Shown piece after piece: positions 34,263 to 43,265 of a stretch of 64,000 nucleotides of DNA. Both the position numbers and the translations under genes were made by a program. The notes beneath the pieces are model-generated. The model was not told the origin of the DNA. It saw only the letters and a program-made list of their open reading frames with translations, and ran no database searches. Within the stretch, counting starts at the first letter, position 1. Every line of letters begins with the position of its first letter. The stretch comes from Maribacter_C sp047345145 (GTDB lineage Bacteria > Bacteroidota > Bacteroidia > Flavobacteriales > Flavobacteriaceae): the NCBI RefSeq assembly GCF_047345145.1, contig NZ_JBLFER010000001.1:620001-684000 (forward strand), read 5' to 3'.

Positions 34263-36035
34263 TTATAAAGTATTTAAGAAACTGGTCAAATCTGTTTTCT
34301 TATCCAGATTCAATTTCTTTTTCAATCGATACTTGGACTTCAATATACTATCGGGCAAGACATTCAATGTCGCCGCAATTTCTTTCGTGGTCAAATTCAT
34401 ACGTAAAAAAGCCGCAAGGCGTATTTCCTTTTCGGAGATGTCTGAGTAAAGGGTTTTTAATTTCTGGTCAAAGTCGTTGTGTACATCGGCAAAATAGGTC
34501 TTAAAGACCTCCCAGTCTTTGTCTGAGGCATTTTCCTTCTTTAATAGCATAACAATACGTCGAAACTCGGTTTTAAATTTGTCTGGTGAGCTCTTGAGGT
34601 TTTCCAAATTTTCTTTTAATTCTTGAATAAAGGTGTTCTTCTGGACCAAGTGCAGTGTTTGGCTGGTTAACTCCTTCTTTTTGTGCTCGATTTCTTGACG
34701 GTAGATTTCTTCCTGCTTTTCACGGGCGATACGGTTTTTTTTGATTCGCTGGCGATAGCCGAAGACTGAGAGTCCAAATAAGGCTAGGGCGGAGGCCATG
34801 CCTCCGGCATAAAGCCCCTTTTGAAGTTTGTCTGCTCGTGCTTTTTCATTTAACGTATTTATTTCTACCTCTTGAAGTGCGATTTCAGCCTCTTTTTTCT
34901 GGGTCTGGTACTTCACTTCCAGCTCATTAATTTGTTCGACTTTTTCTTTCTGAAAGATAAAATCATACTTCGCAAAATGTAGCTCGCTATAGTGGAAGGC
35001 CTTTTGGTATTGCCCTAGAGCGGCATGGGCTTTAGCAAAATCGGGATAGATTTTTACTAATTCGAGATTATTACCGGCCTCTTTAGCTATTTTTGTACTT
35101 TCAGTTAGGAAGGCCAAAGCTCTTTCGTAGCTGCCCTCTCGAATTGCGATTCGTCCTAAATTGTGATTTCCGTTCATGAGCATTTTCTTTTCTTTGATCT
35201 GCTGCCCTATTTGTAAGGCCTTGGCATAGAATATCTTTGACTGGTTTAGTGAATCTAAATTGTAGTAGGCGTCGCCAATGAAATTATACTGTTCGCCCAT
35301 TTCGGGGAAATCGTTTGACTTTTCAAAAAACGTCAATGCATGTTTGTAAAGCGGTAGGGCATTTAAATAATCTCCAGCTGTAATCATATTCTCGGCTAAA
35401 TTCGATCTTGTTATGGCCAGACCATAGTCCAACCCGAATTTTAGACAGATTTCTTCAGTAAGTCGGTAGTACTTATTTGATTCCTCAAGGTTGCCAAGCT
35501 GGGCATGCAATTTTCCGATATTCGAGTAACTCGGTGCCCTATAGTCATCGGTTTCACCTAGTTCATTACTTACTTGAATCGATTTAAGGAATGAATCCAT
35601 AGCGCCTTCTAGGTCACCAAGGTACTTTTTTACAGTTCCCATGTTGTTGTACGTAAGCTGTAATAAGGGCTTCATATCATAGGCGATACAAGAATCAATA
35701 GCTTGCTGGTAAATGGGCATGGCCTTGGCATATTCGCCCATTTGATCATGATAGTGGCCGAGGTCTTTAAGCAGACGTACCTTGATCTTGGGGTTGTTCA
35801 AGTCCTTTGTTAGGACGAATGCCGTATCTAAATAGGGTTTGGCCTTCTCCGGATCTCTTGAAGCATAGGTTGAAAAAACAGCTCTGTACGTTGCCACCAA
35901 GGCTGTGTCTTGCTGGGTTTTCAATAGTTGTAACATACTATCGATATTCCGATAGCGATAGGCGTCGTCTTGCGCATTGGCAAAAAAGACGCTGAAAAGT
36001 GCGGCGAAACTTAGGATGGTAATTAGGTTCTTCAT
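34263..36035 (-). CDS. TPR-transmembrane-LuxR-type transcriptional regulator
   Basis: The 590-residue protein has a signal peptide (1-21, FFANAQ), about seven tetratricopeptide repeats (about 25-370, for example GEYAKAMPIYQQAIDSC and GSYERALAFLTESTKIA), one membrane helix (about 405-428), a coiled coil, and a C-terminal helix-turn-helix of LuxR type (about 530-590, KEIRLAAFLRMNLTTKEIAATLN). This places a periplasmic sensor opposite a cytoplasmic DNA-binding domain, a design common in Bacteroidota. It is divergent from the cytolysin-like lipoprotein. The spacer contains repeated TGTCCATG motifs that are its most likely targets. Confidence 0.88.
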   Translation of the reverse strand: MKNLITILSFAALFSVFFANAQDDAYRYRNIDSMLQLLKTQQDTALVATYRAVFSTYASRDPEKAKPYLDTAFVLTKDLNNPKIKVRLLKDLGHYHDQMGEYAKAMPIYQQAIDSCIAYDMKPLLQLTYNNMGTVKKYLGDLEGAMDSFLKSIQVSNELGETDDYRAPSYSNIGKLHAQLGNLEESNKYYRLTEEICLKFGLDYGLAITRSNLAENMITAGDYLNALPLYKHALTFFEKSNDFPEMGEQYNFIGDAYYNLDSLNQSKIFYAKALQIGQQIKEKKMLMNGNHNLGRIAIREGSYERALAFLTESTKIAKEAGNNLELVKIYPDFAKAHAALGQYQKAFHYSELHFAKYDFIFQKEKVEQINELEVKYQTQKKEAEIALQEVEINTLNEKARADKLQKGLYAGGMASALALFGLSVFGYRQRIKKNRIAREKQEEIYRQEIEHKKKELTSQTLHLVQKNTFIQELKENLENLKSSPDKFKTEFRRIVMLLKKENASDKDWEVFKTYFADVHNDFDQKLKTLYSDISEKEIRLAAFLRMNLTTKEIAATLNVLPDSILKSKYRLKKKLNLDKKTDLTSFLNTL

Positions 36036-36115
36036 AAGCTGTTTGAAAATTGGTCATCACCAAGATAAGTAATTAATCCACCTCATTAACTAAGCTATTT
36101 TGGAAGAAAAATCCC

Positions 36116-36297
36116 TTTGTCCATATAAAGTCCATACCAATTCTAACCGATTTTTGTGCCAAAATCTTTGCTAAACGTTGAATTTATTGATGTGAAATAA
36201 AATTTTTGATTTTTAAAAATAAGGATTGTCCATGGTAAAATATCTCAAAAACGGAATGTACTGTCCATGCTTTGTCCATGGACAAAATTAGTGTCCG
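36116..36297. promoter_or_regulatory. TGTCCATG operator-like repeat cluster in the regulator/cytolysin spacer
   Basis: The 314-base spacer (36036-36349) holds no gene. It has TTTGTCCATATAAAGTCCAT (36116-36135), TTGTCCATGG (36226-36235), TGTCCATG (36262-36269), the perfect 16-base palindrome TTTGTCCATGGACAAA (36271-36286) and a half-like GTGTCCG (36291-36297). The palindrome and half site sit just upstream of the cytolysin gene's -7 element (36312), where activators bind. Binding by the divergent TPR-LuxR protein is inference. Confidence 0.6.
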
Positions 36298-36311
36298 CCT
36301 GTATTCTAGGC

Positions 36312-36319
36312 TAGGTTTG
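36312..36319 (+). promoter_or_regulatory. -7 element of the cytolysin-like gene
   Basis: TAGGTTTG fits TAnnTTTG and lies 30 bases before the ATG. No -33 TTG is seen at the usual distance, which fits a promoter that needs an activator. Confidence 0.5.
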
Positions 36320-36349
36320 AGGTGTTGAATCAATTAAACCGAAGAAATT

Positions 36350-38311
36350 ATGAAAACAAATCAATCACAACTCAAAATTACGCTAAGGGTATTGCCATTT
36401 TTAGTATTGCTCCTCATTTTTGCGTGTAGCAAAGAAGGGTCTACAACCGATGACCCCGATGTGATAGGTCAAACTGATGATGACCCAGGTGACAATGATG
36501 TACTGACACTTAATAATGTGCTTTCGAGAGCGGCAATTGAAGACTATCCCGCAACTAGAACTGCAGACACCCTAGAAGTATTTGATGATTATTTTGAAGA
36601 TTACGAAGAACCAAATTTTAATGGCGCCGATATCAATTATCGCTATAAGTGTACGTCCAAAAAACTAAGCGTACTTGATGGTAATGGCAAATTCCCATTA
36701 TTTAATCCTAACGCTGAAGTAATTTGGCCTGGGAATTTGTTACAAGGCAATTCATTGAACAATAATACTCCTTCAACAATTAACGTAGATAGGGCGGGAG
36801 GAACAGTGTCTTACAATTTGATAAATGGCAATCCGGTATCTGCTATTTCTGTAGATGGGGTAAAAAAATCATCGATTCAAACCGCAATGAATGAAATCAT
36901 TGCCAATGATCCCGACATTGTGCCCGCCAACTTTCAATTAGAGGTAGAGGAAGTTTTTAGCGAAGAGCAAATGGCTCTTGAAATAGGTATAAGTTTCGAA
37001 TCATACAATATTAACGCTTCAGGCAATTTGTCCTTTTCGTCTGATAAGCAATACAATCGTGTTTTGGTTAAATTGACTCAGCAATATTATACCATGAGTA
37101 TGGACCAAATCAATGGACTCGATGATATTTTCGCACCCAGCGTTACAGGTGACGATTTAGACCCATTTGTGCAACCAAATAATCCCGCTACATTTATTTC
37201 TTCGGTGACCTATGGACGAATTTTCTATATGCTCGTGGAATCTACCAGTTCTATCAATGAGCTAAAAACCCGAGTTGAAGGCACCTACAAAGGCTTTGAC
37301 AAGAAGGTTGAAGGTGAAGTTGATTATGAACAGTATAATGCCTTAAAAGAGGTGAAAACTAAAATAATTGCCTATGGCGGTAGTGCAGAAAGCGCCTTTG
37401 AGTTGTCAGGTGAACTTGATATTAATGTTATTGGTGCAAAATTGGCCGAAAGCACAAATATCACTGAAGCCATGCCCTTGTCTTATGTGGTTCGAAGTGT
37501 ACAAAACCCGAGTCAAATAGTAGGAACAAAATTAGCTACTGAATATGATTTCGTGCAATGTGAATTATATTCAAAAGGAACAGCTCCGGTTCAGACCCGA
37601 CATTGGGAAGGAGAAGTTCTTGATTTATTAGGACCGGTAGGAGCCGCAACCGTAGCCGAGAAATCTAAAATAATCCTAATTAGCAAAGATGGCAAACGAT
37701 ATGTTGTTAGTGATGCAGAGGCTGCCAATAAGTTAGAAGGACCATATCCTATAGAGGATTTGGGAGACATAATAGATACAGACAGCTCCTATCCATTTGG
37801 TGAAGATGGTATTGGGGCAATTTATAATACAGACGGAAATAGAGACTATAATAGTAGTAGAGATATTGAATTAATTGTCTTTTCGCAAGATGGTCTTTTT
37901 TGGTCGGTATTAAGGAATTCTGGACAAGAAGAAGACGGTATCAATTCTTTATATTGGCTGGATAGAAGAGTACCGGTAAGTTCATCTGCAGGTTTTGCTG
38001 ATAATCCATTTATTACAGATGGTATAGGCGCGGCCATACATAGAACGGGCGTAACAGAGGGTAATGACCACTGGTTCATAAACCAACAAGGCACGGAATA
38101 TGCATTACGTAGTGATGGTGATTATCAAGAGGTTAAACCAATAAGCAAATGGGGGCGTAACGATACCCTGCCTTTTCAAAAAGTCGGGGCCGCAATGAGT
38201 ATGTATATAGGTGATACGCGTTATTACATTTTGTTTAATGAGGAGGGAACACAGTATTCCATTAACTCAAAGAACAATGATTTTGATAACGAAGGTCCTT
38301 TTGATCTTTAA
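36350..38311 (+). CDS. Thiol-activated (cholesterol-dependent) cytolysin-like lipoprotein with novel C-terminus
   Basis: The 653-residue lipoprotein (lipobox Cys26, LLIFAC) then has a D/T-rich linker. Residues about 100-410 match domains 1-3 of cholesterol-dependent cytolysins: VIWPGNLLQGNSL, SVTYGRIFYMLVESTSS (about 285-301), the glycine pair block KIIAYGGSAESAFEL (about 338-352) and MPLSYVVRSVQN (about 374-385). The membrane-binding domain 4 with its ECTGLAWEWWR undecapeptide is absent. Instead residues about 425-653 hold repeated units (GEDGIGAIYN, TDGIGAAIH, KVGAAMSMY, each followed by a YYI/F strand) like hemopexin-type blades. It would be a surface-anchored, possibly pore-forming protein with a different target. 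The homology is seen; the pore function is inference. Confidence 0.85.
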   Translation: MKTNQSQLKITLRVLPFLVLLLIFACSKEGSTTDDPDVIGQTDDDPGDNDVLTLNNVLSRAAIEDYPATRTADTLEVFDDYFEDYEEPNFNGADINYRYKCTSKKLSVLDGNGKFPLFNPNAEVIWPGNLLQGNSLNNNTPSTINVDRAGGTVSYNLINGNPVSAISVDGVKKSSIQTAMNEIIANDPDIVPANFQLEVEEVFSEEQMALEIGISFESYNINASGNLSFSSDKQYNRVLVKLTQQYYTMSMDQINGLDDIFAPSVTGDDLDPFVQPNNPATFISSVTYGRIFYMLVESTSSINELKTRVEGTYKGFDKKVEGEVDYEQYNALKEVKTKIIAYGGSAESAFELSGELDINVIGAKLAESTNITEAMPLSYVVRSVQNPSQIVGTKLATEYDFVQCELYSKGTAPVQTRHWEGEVLDLLGPVGAATVAEKSKIILISKDGKRYVVSDAEAANKLEGPYPIEDLGDIIDTDSSYPFGEDGIGAIYNTDGNRDYNSSRDIELIVFSQDGLFWSVLRNSGQEEDGINSLYWLDRRVPVSSSAGFADNPFITDGIGAAIHRTGVTEGNDHWFINQQGTEYALRSDGDYQEVKPISKWGRNDTLPFQKVGAAMSMYIGDTRYYILFNEEGTQYSINSKNNDFDNEGPFDL

Positions 38312-38323
38312 AATTAAAGAAGT

Positions 38324-38375
38324 CAGTCGGCACCTTAAGTGGCAATTCAACAGTTTGGTGTCGGCTGTTATTTTT
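38324..38375 (+). terminator. Possible terminator of the cytolysin-like gene
   Basis: CAGTCGGCACC (38324-38334) and GGTGTCGGCTG (38357-38367) pair with two G-U wobbles around a 22-base loop and are followed by TTATTTTT. It lies 13 bases past the stop. Confidence 0.45.
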
Positions 38376-38465
38376 AATACAAAGCGGCTTTAAAAACCCG
38401 AGGTGGTATTCGTAAAATCATATACGATTTCATATAATTAACTGATAATCAAATTAAATAGCATA

Positions 38466-40637
38466 TTACTTCTTGCGTTCCACCAACTCTAACAGATCTA
38501 TGCTAACGTTGGTCGTAAACATACCGTAATTGACCACCGCCTTCCCTTTTTCAAGGGTATCGATGCTGCCAACCGCCTTACCATCAATCATCCGAACACG
38601 GTCTCCAATCTTAAAAACCGGTTTTGGTTTGTTCTTTTCTTTTTGAACTGCCTTTTTCTTTGCAACCTTCTTTTTTTGACGGATTACCTTGACCTCTTTT
38701 TGTACTTCTTGGGCAACTTGTGCCTTTTTTGTCCGTTCGGCTTTATCCTGTTTGGCCGATTTCTTTTTTCGCTTGCTGTTTTCGGTTTCAACTATGCGGA
38801 TCAACTCAGATACCATAGTCCGTTTTTTCTTGTCCTGAAAATAACGGTTGGCCACCTTATCTACCTTGTTGCCCAAATGCACCATACGCTGGTCATGGTC
38901 ATAGAGTTCTTGGTAATTTTCGAGTTTAGATTTAATCTTCGCGTTCAATTTTTCCAATCGCGCGGCTTCTTCTCTTGCTTTGGATTCTTCTTCTTGCATT
39001 CTAGAGCCTGTTTTAGCCATTTTGCTACGTTCTTTCTGTAATTTGGCTATCGTGGCATCAAAACGGACTTTTCCGCGTTCTATTTTCTTCTTTGACTTGT
39101 TGATGAGCGAGTAGGGGATGCCATTCTTCTGTGCCACTTCAAAAGTGAACGAGCTGCCTGCTTCTCCTAAGACTAATTGAAAGGTAGGTTCTAAGGTTTT
39201 GCCGTCGAAAAGCATGTTAGCATTTGATATATATGGCAATTCGTTAGCAAGTAGTTTTAGATTTGCATAGTGTGTTGTAATTACTCCGAATGCTTCACGT
39301 TCGTAAAACACTTCAAGAAAGGTTTCGGCCAAGGCTCCGCCGAGTTCTGGATCACTTCCTGTGCCAAACTCATCAATTAAGAACAATGTATTGGCATTAC
39401 ACTTCTTCAAAAAAGAGTTCATGTTTTTAAGCCGATAACTATACGTACTTAAATGATTTTCAATAGATTGATTATCTCCAATATCTGTTAAAATCTTATC
39501 AAATAAGCAAACTGAGCTTCGTTCATGAACGGGAATCAATAATCCGCTTTGCAGCATCACTTGCAAGAGTCCAATCGTCTTCAAAGTAATACTTTTGCCA
39601 CCAGCGTTCGGTCCCGAAATGACGATAATCCGGTTTTCAGGATGTAGCTCGATAGTCTGTGGATAGGTTTTCTCGTTCTTTAATTTGTTGTTGAGGTATA
39701 ATAGCGGGTGATAGGCATCCCTTAAAAAAAGACGTTTCTCCTTATTTATTTTTGGGAGCAGTGCATTCGTATCCGATGCATATTTAGCTTTTGCTGCTGT
39801 TACATCAATTTGTGCAAGGAATTCCTGGTAGTCAGAAAGAATAGGAGCAAAGGGACGAATCAACGCCGTAAGTTGATTCAGTATTCTTTGGATTTCTTCC
39901 TTTTCATCAAATTCCAGATTATTTAGCTCACGACTGTATTTCAAAGTAGCTTCGGGTTCGATATAGACAATGCTTCCGGTCTTGGAATTTCCCATAACCG
40001 AACCTTTTACTTTTCTTCGATACATGGCTTTGACTGCCAAAACACGACGGTTTTCGTAAACGGACTCTCGAATGTCATCCAAATAATCCGAGCCGTTGTA
40101 GAGATTCAGGGCGGAAGAAAAACTTTGACTGATTTTCCCCTTTACCTGATTCATTTGCCTACGAATAGAAAACAACCTATCCGAAGCTCGGTCTTTCACT
40201 TCTCCGAACCTGTCAATAACTCCATCGATTTCCTTTGGAATCTCAGTATTCAGTTCAATTTCTTCGGAAACGGCAAATAACAAGGGATAATACTCTTTGA
40301 ACTTTTTAAAGAACTTTTTGTGCGTAGCAATAGTGGTGCAGATAGTTCCAATTTTTCGGAAACTTCCAACTTCTAACGTCGTGTTTTCGATTTTGAGAAG
40401 ACTAAGCTCCGCATCAATCCTGTCAAATCCGTGATTGGGAATTCTATTCTCACTGACCAACGACGATAAATATTCGGATGTTTGACCTAAAACCAACCGT
40501 ATAGCTTCATCATCTAAAATAGGCTCGATTTCATAAGAACGTTCCTTTCCTAATTCCGTATTGCATCGCGCTGCAATTTGTTGCAGAACCGTTGGAAACT
40601 CTAGGTCTTGAAGTGTTTTGTTGCTTATTGAAATCAT
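38466..40637 (-). CDS. MutS2-like ATPase without Smr domain
   Basis: This protein of about 723 residues has the MutS2 layout: an N-terminal core, clamp helices, Walker A SGPNAGGKSITLKT (about 339-352), Walker B LFLIDEFGTGSDPELGGAL and a long charged coiled coil. The usual C-terminal Smr nuclease domain is missing; the protein ends in a KOW/Tudor-like segment (KIGDRVRMIDGKAVGSID). MutS2 proteins act on recombination intermediates or collided ribosomes; without Smr it cannot cut by that domain. ATG 40637 is used; a TTG at 40658 lies inside the -7 element. A very lysine-rich tract precedes the C-terminal segment. Confidence 0.88.
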   Translation of the reverse strand: MISISNKTLQDLEFPTVLQQIAARCNTELGKERSYEIEPILDDEAIRLVLGQTSEYLSSLVSENRIPNHGFDRIDAELSLLKIENTTLEVGSFRKIGTICTTIATHKKFFKKFKEYYPLLFAVSEEIELNTEIPKEIDGVIDRFGEVKDRASDRLFSIRRQMNQVKGKISQSFSSALNLYNGSDYLDDIRESVYENRRVLAVKAMYRRKVKGSVMGNSKTGSIVYIEPEATLKYSRELNNLEFDEKEEIQRILNQLTALIRPFAPILSDYQEFLAQIDVTAAKAKYASDTNALLPKINKEKRLFLRDAYHPLLYLNNKLKNEKTYPQTIELHPENRIIVISGPNAGGKSITLKTIGLLQVMLQSGLLIPVHERSSVCLFDKILTDIGDNQSIENHLSTYSYRLKNMNSFLKKCNANTLFLIDEFGTGSDPELGGALAETFLEVFYEREAFGVITTHYANLKLLANELPYISNANMLFDGKTLEPTFQLVLGEAGSSFTFEVAQKNGIPYSLINKSKKKIERGKVRFDATIAKLQKERSKMAKTGSRMQEEESKAREEAARLEKLNAKIKSKLENYQELYDHDQRMVHLGNKVDKVANRYFQDKKKRTMVSELIRIVETENSKRKKKSAKQDKAERTKKAQVAQEVQKEVKVIRQKKKVAKKKAVQKEKNKPKPVFKIGDRVRMIDGKAVGSIDTLEKGKAVVNYGMFTTNVSIDLLELVERKK

Positions 40638-40655
40638 AGCTGATAAAACCGATGG

Positions 40656-40663
40656 CAAATGTA
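40656..40663 (-). promoter_or_regulatory. -7 element of the MutS2-like gene
   Basis: TACATTTG on the minus strand fits TAnnTTTG and lies 18 bases before ATG 40637. It overlaps the alternative TTG start, which argues against that start. Confidence 0.55.
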
Positions 40664-40849
40664 TGCAATACGCCTTAGACTAAAAACATTCTCCACCCCA
40701 AGAACATGAAAGACTGAGCTTACACAACAAATCCTTGGTTTTTTCGACCAAATGCATACCCTTAATACAATATTTTCACCCTAACAGCTGTTTTAGTCAG
40801 AACCTACTTACGCGATAGCGACTTTTCGTTTCGCGAATATTAAATTTAT

Positions 40850-41914
40850 ATGAGACATTTTTCCCGAATCTTGTTTGTATGTAGCGTTTTAGTAGCGCTT
40901 TCTAGTTGTACTTCAACAAAAGAGTTAACAATTAGTACTATAGAACCTTCTCCTGTTGATTTTTCAAATCAAATTAGAAAAATTGGTATTGTGAATAGCA
41001 GCAAATCCTCATTTGTCAAGAGCTATTCAACCCGATTAGAGCAACTTATTGTAATGGAAGAAAGATGGCTTGCAGAAAAAGGCACAGAAGCAGCTTTGAC
41101 CGGACTCTTCGACGAATTGGCACAAGACCAACGCTTCGATACCGTTCGAATTTTAGATAACCTTGATGAAGAAATGACGGATTTTGGGACAAGACCAAGT
41201 AAGGAAACTTGGAACAAAATAGCTGAAATCTGTGAGGAAAATGGAGTTGATGCCATATTTTCGTTAGCCTCTCACGATACTGAAACTCAGTTCTCTTTAA
41301 AGAAAACTAAGATCGATCAGCTAGATATGATGCGAGATAGAACAAAAGTATCCGCCCAAGAGATTACCTTAGAAACACTTATTGAAAACGGTTGGAGAGT
41401 GTATGACCCAAAACAAAGAATATTGGTTGATGAGTTTACTTCAAACGACCAAATTACTGCGTCAGCAAAAGGCGTAAGTCCGGTAGATGCTTTACAGGCT
41501 ATCGATAAACGAAGAGAGACCTTATTGGAGCAGAGTAAAAACTCTGGAAGTTCGTATGCACAACGTATGCAACCCAAAAAACTAGATGTTCAAAGAGCGT
41601 ATTATGTTCTTGGAACCAGAAACTTCGAATTGGCAGATGATAAAATACAAGAGGGCGCTTACCATGAAGCCATAAAACTATGGGAAGAAGAAATCGCAAA
41701 CCCAAAAGCAAGGATTAGTGGTCGCGCATGTTATAATCTAGCAGTTTTAAGCGAGTTTAATGGCAATCTAAATGCAGCAATGAACTGGGCGACTAAATCT
41801 TATGATTTGCACAAAGAGGATGCAACACTAGATTATATTACGACTTTGGAGCGTCGTCAAGCACAGAGTGACGTGCTAAAGATCCAACTTGCAAATACAA
41901 CATTTGAGGATTAG
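40850..41914 (+). CDS. Hypothetical lipoprotein with C-terminal TPR-like helices (DUF6340-like)
   Basis: The 354-residue lipoprotein (LVALSSC lipobox, Cys20) has a mixed alpha/beta N-terminal domain that opens IRKIGIVNSSKS. Its C-terminal helical part contains TPR-like sequences (EGAYHEAIKLWEEEIANPKA and ARACYNLAVLSEFNGNLNAAMNWATKSYDLH-type pattern). It resembles Bacteroidota lipoproteins annotated DUF6340; no function is known. It lies 86 bases before ung, which has its own promoter. Confidence 0.7.
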   Translation: MRHFSRILFVCSVLVALSSCTSTKELTISTIEPSPVDFSNQIRKIGIVNSSKSSFVKSYSTRLEQLIVMEERWLAEKGTEAALTGLFDELAQDQRFDTVRILDNLDEEMTDFGTRPSKETWNKIAEICEENGVDAIFSLASHDTETQFSLKKTKIDQLDMMRDRTKVSAQEITLETLIENGWRVYDPKQRILVDEFTSNDQITASAKGVSPVDALQAIDKRRETLLEQSKNSGSSYAQRMQPKKLDVQRAYYVLGTRNFELADDKIQEGAYHEAIKLWEEEIANPKARISGRACYNLAVLSEFNGNLNAAMNWATKSYDLHKEDATLDYITTLERRQAQSDVLKIQLANTTFED

Positions 41915-41964
41915 GAAAACCTTTTCCAACTTCAATCACCCTACTTTAAGTAGTTCAAAACATC

Positions 41965-41972
41965 TACTTTTG
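41965..41972 (+). promoter_or_regulatory. -7 element of ung
   Basis: TACTTTTG fits TAnnTTTG. It is followed after 28 bases by ATG 42001 and excludes the earlier in-frame TTG at 41977, which would fall at the transcript start. Confidence 0.55.
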
Positions 41973-42000
41973 TCTTTTGATAGGAAAGGATAAATTATTT

Positions 42001-42666
42001 ATGGATGTTAAAATAAACGAAAGCTGGAAGCAGCAACTCGAGCAGGAATTTCAAAAACCTTATTTTCATTCCCTTATTGACTTTGTAAAAGAAGAGTACG
42101 GCTCTGGCACCTGTTTCCCTAAAGGCAAGGATATTTTTGCTGCCTTTGATCACTGTCGTTTTGAGGACACAAAAGTTGTTATAATTGGCCAGGACCCGTA
42201 TCACGGTCCGAACCAAGCTAATGGGCTTTGTTTTTCAGTAAAAGATGGTATTCCTCATCCACCGTCTTTAATCAACATATTTAAGGAGATTCAGAATGAT
42301 TTGGGCGTTTCATATCCTGAAAGTGGTAACCTTGAGCGTTGGGCAAAGCAAGGTGTGCTTTTACTTAATGCCACGCTTACGGTACGTGCGCATCAAGCAG
42401 GAAGTCATCAAAAAAAAGGTTGGGAGCGTTTTACCGACTCGGTAATAAAGAAATTGTCAGATGAAAAGAAGGATGTAATTTTTTTACTTTGGGGTGGTTT
42501 TGCTAAAAAGAAAGCCACACTTATTGATGCAAATAAACACCATATTCTCACTTCAGGACATCCTTCGCCTTTGAGCGCAAATCGTGGTTATTGGTTTGGA
42601 AACAAACACTTTAGTCAAACCAATAAACTGTTAATGGATTTACAAAGGAATGCTATACTGTGGTGA
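42001..42666 (+). CDS. ung: Uracil-DNA glycosylase
   Basis: This base-excision repair enzyme removes uracil from DNA. The 221-residue protein has the family signatures VVIIGQDPYHGPNQANGLCFSV (Asp of GQDPYHG is the catalytic base), LLLNATLTVRAHQAGSHQ, and HPSPLSANRGY with the catalytic His. The length is normal for the Ung type. ATG 42001 was chosen from the position of the promoter and from the normal length. Confidence 0.97.
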   Translation: MDVKINESWKQQLEQEFQKPYFHSLIDFVKEEYGSGTCFPKGKDIFAAFDHCRFEDTKVVIIGQDPYHGPNQANGLCFSVKDGIPHPPSLINIFKEIQNDLGVSYPESGNLERWAKQGVLLLNATLTVRAHQAGSHQKKGWERFTDSVIKKLSDEKKDVIFLLWGGFAKKKATLIDANKHHILTSGHPSPLSANRGYWFGNKHFSQTNKLLMDLQRNAILW

Positions 42667-42826
42667 CAGATTAATTTATAGTTCCGATGGTACTTTTGTT
42701 TAACAAAACACAGAAATAGAGGTTTTTATTTAAATTTTATTTAAACAAAAACGCTAAAAAATAAGAGCGGGGATATTCCATAGAAAGAAAATTACTACTT
42801 TCGAGAAGCCAAACCATTACGTTTTT

Positions 42827-43255
42827 ATGTATTCTCCTAAGTTAAACTCCATTCTTTTAGTTGATGATGATGAAATCAGCAATCTCTTTAATAAAATCTT
42901 TATAAATAAGCTAAATCTTGATGTCAATGTAGATTTGGCAACAAATGGTAAAGAGGCTATTGATTTACTTACATCTTCTAAAGATTATTCGATGTTAAAG
43001 ACACCCTGTTTACTTCTTTTGGATATAAAAATGCCCGTTATGGACGGATGGGAGTTTTTGAAGTTCTATGAAGAACGGGTTGATTTAAAGATTCAAGAGA
43101 GTACTACTATTGTAATGCTCACTACTAGCGGAGATGAAGGCGATAAGATAAAAGCAATGAACAACCCGAATATCAAAGAGTTTATTGAAAAGCCTTTATC
43201 TGAGAAAACTATCAAGGGAATAATTCGTAAGTATTTTTCGAATATTGATAAATGA
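42827..43255 (+). CDS. Stand-alone response-regulator receiver domain
   Basis: The 142-residue protein is one REC domain. It has the acidic pocket DDDEIS (about 12-17), the phospho-acceptor Asp in LLLLDIKMPVMDGWEFL (about 65), the TTSGDEG switch threonine/serine, and the conserved Lys in IEKPLS. There is no output domain, so it works as a phosphorelay shuttle or by protein contacts. No histidine kinase is encoded nearby. Similar CheY-like REC proteins are numerous in Bacteroidota. Confidence 0.9.
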   Translation: MYSPKLNSILLVDDDEISNLFNKIFINKLNLDVNVDLATNGKEAIDLLTSSKDYSMLKTPCLLLLDIKMPVMDGWEFLKFYEERVDLKIQESTTIVMLTTSGDEGDKIKAMNNPNIKEFIEKPLSEKTIKGIIRKYFSNIDK

Positions 43256-43265
43256 ATTAAGCTTG

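Noticed and set aside
36350..38311. Typical cholesterol-dependent cytolysin
   Set aside because: The undecapeptide and domain 4 are missing, so a cholesterol-binding claim is not supported.
38643..39041. Plus-strand frame of 132 codons rich in Phe and Leu opposite the MutS2-like gene
   Set aside because: The hydrophobic look is the reverse complement of the lysine-rich coiled coil; it is not an independent membrane protein.
40638..40849. Possible tRNA or small RNA in the spacer before the DUF6340-like gene
   Set aside because: No cloverleaf arms or conserved T-loop bases could be found, and no strong stem with a T run is present.
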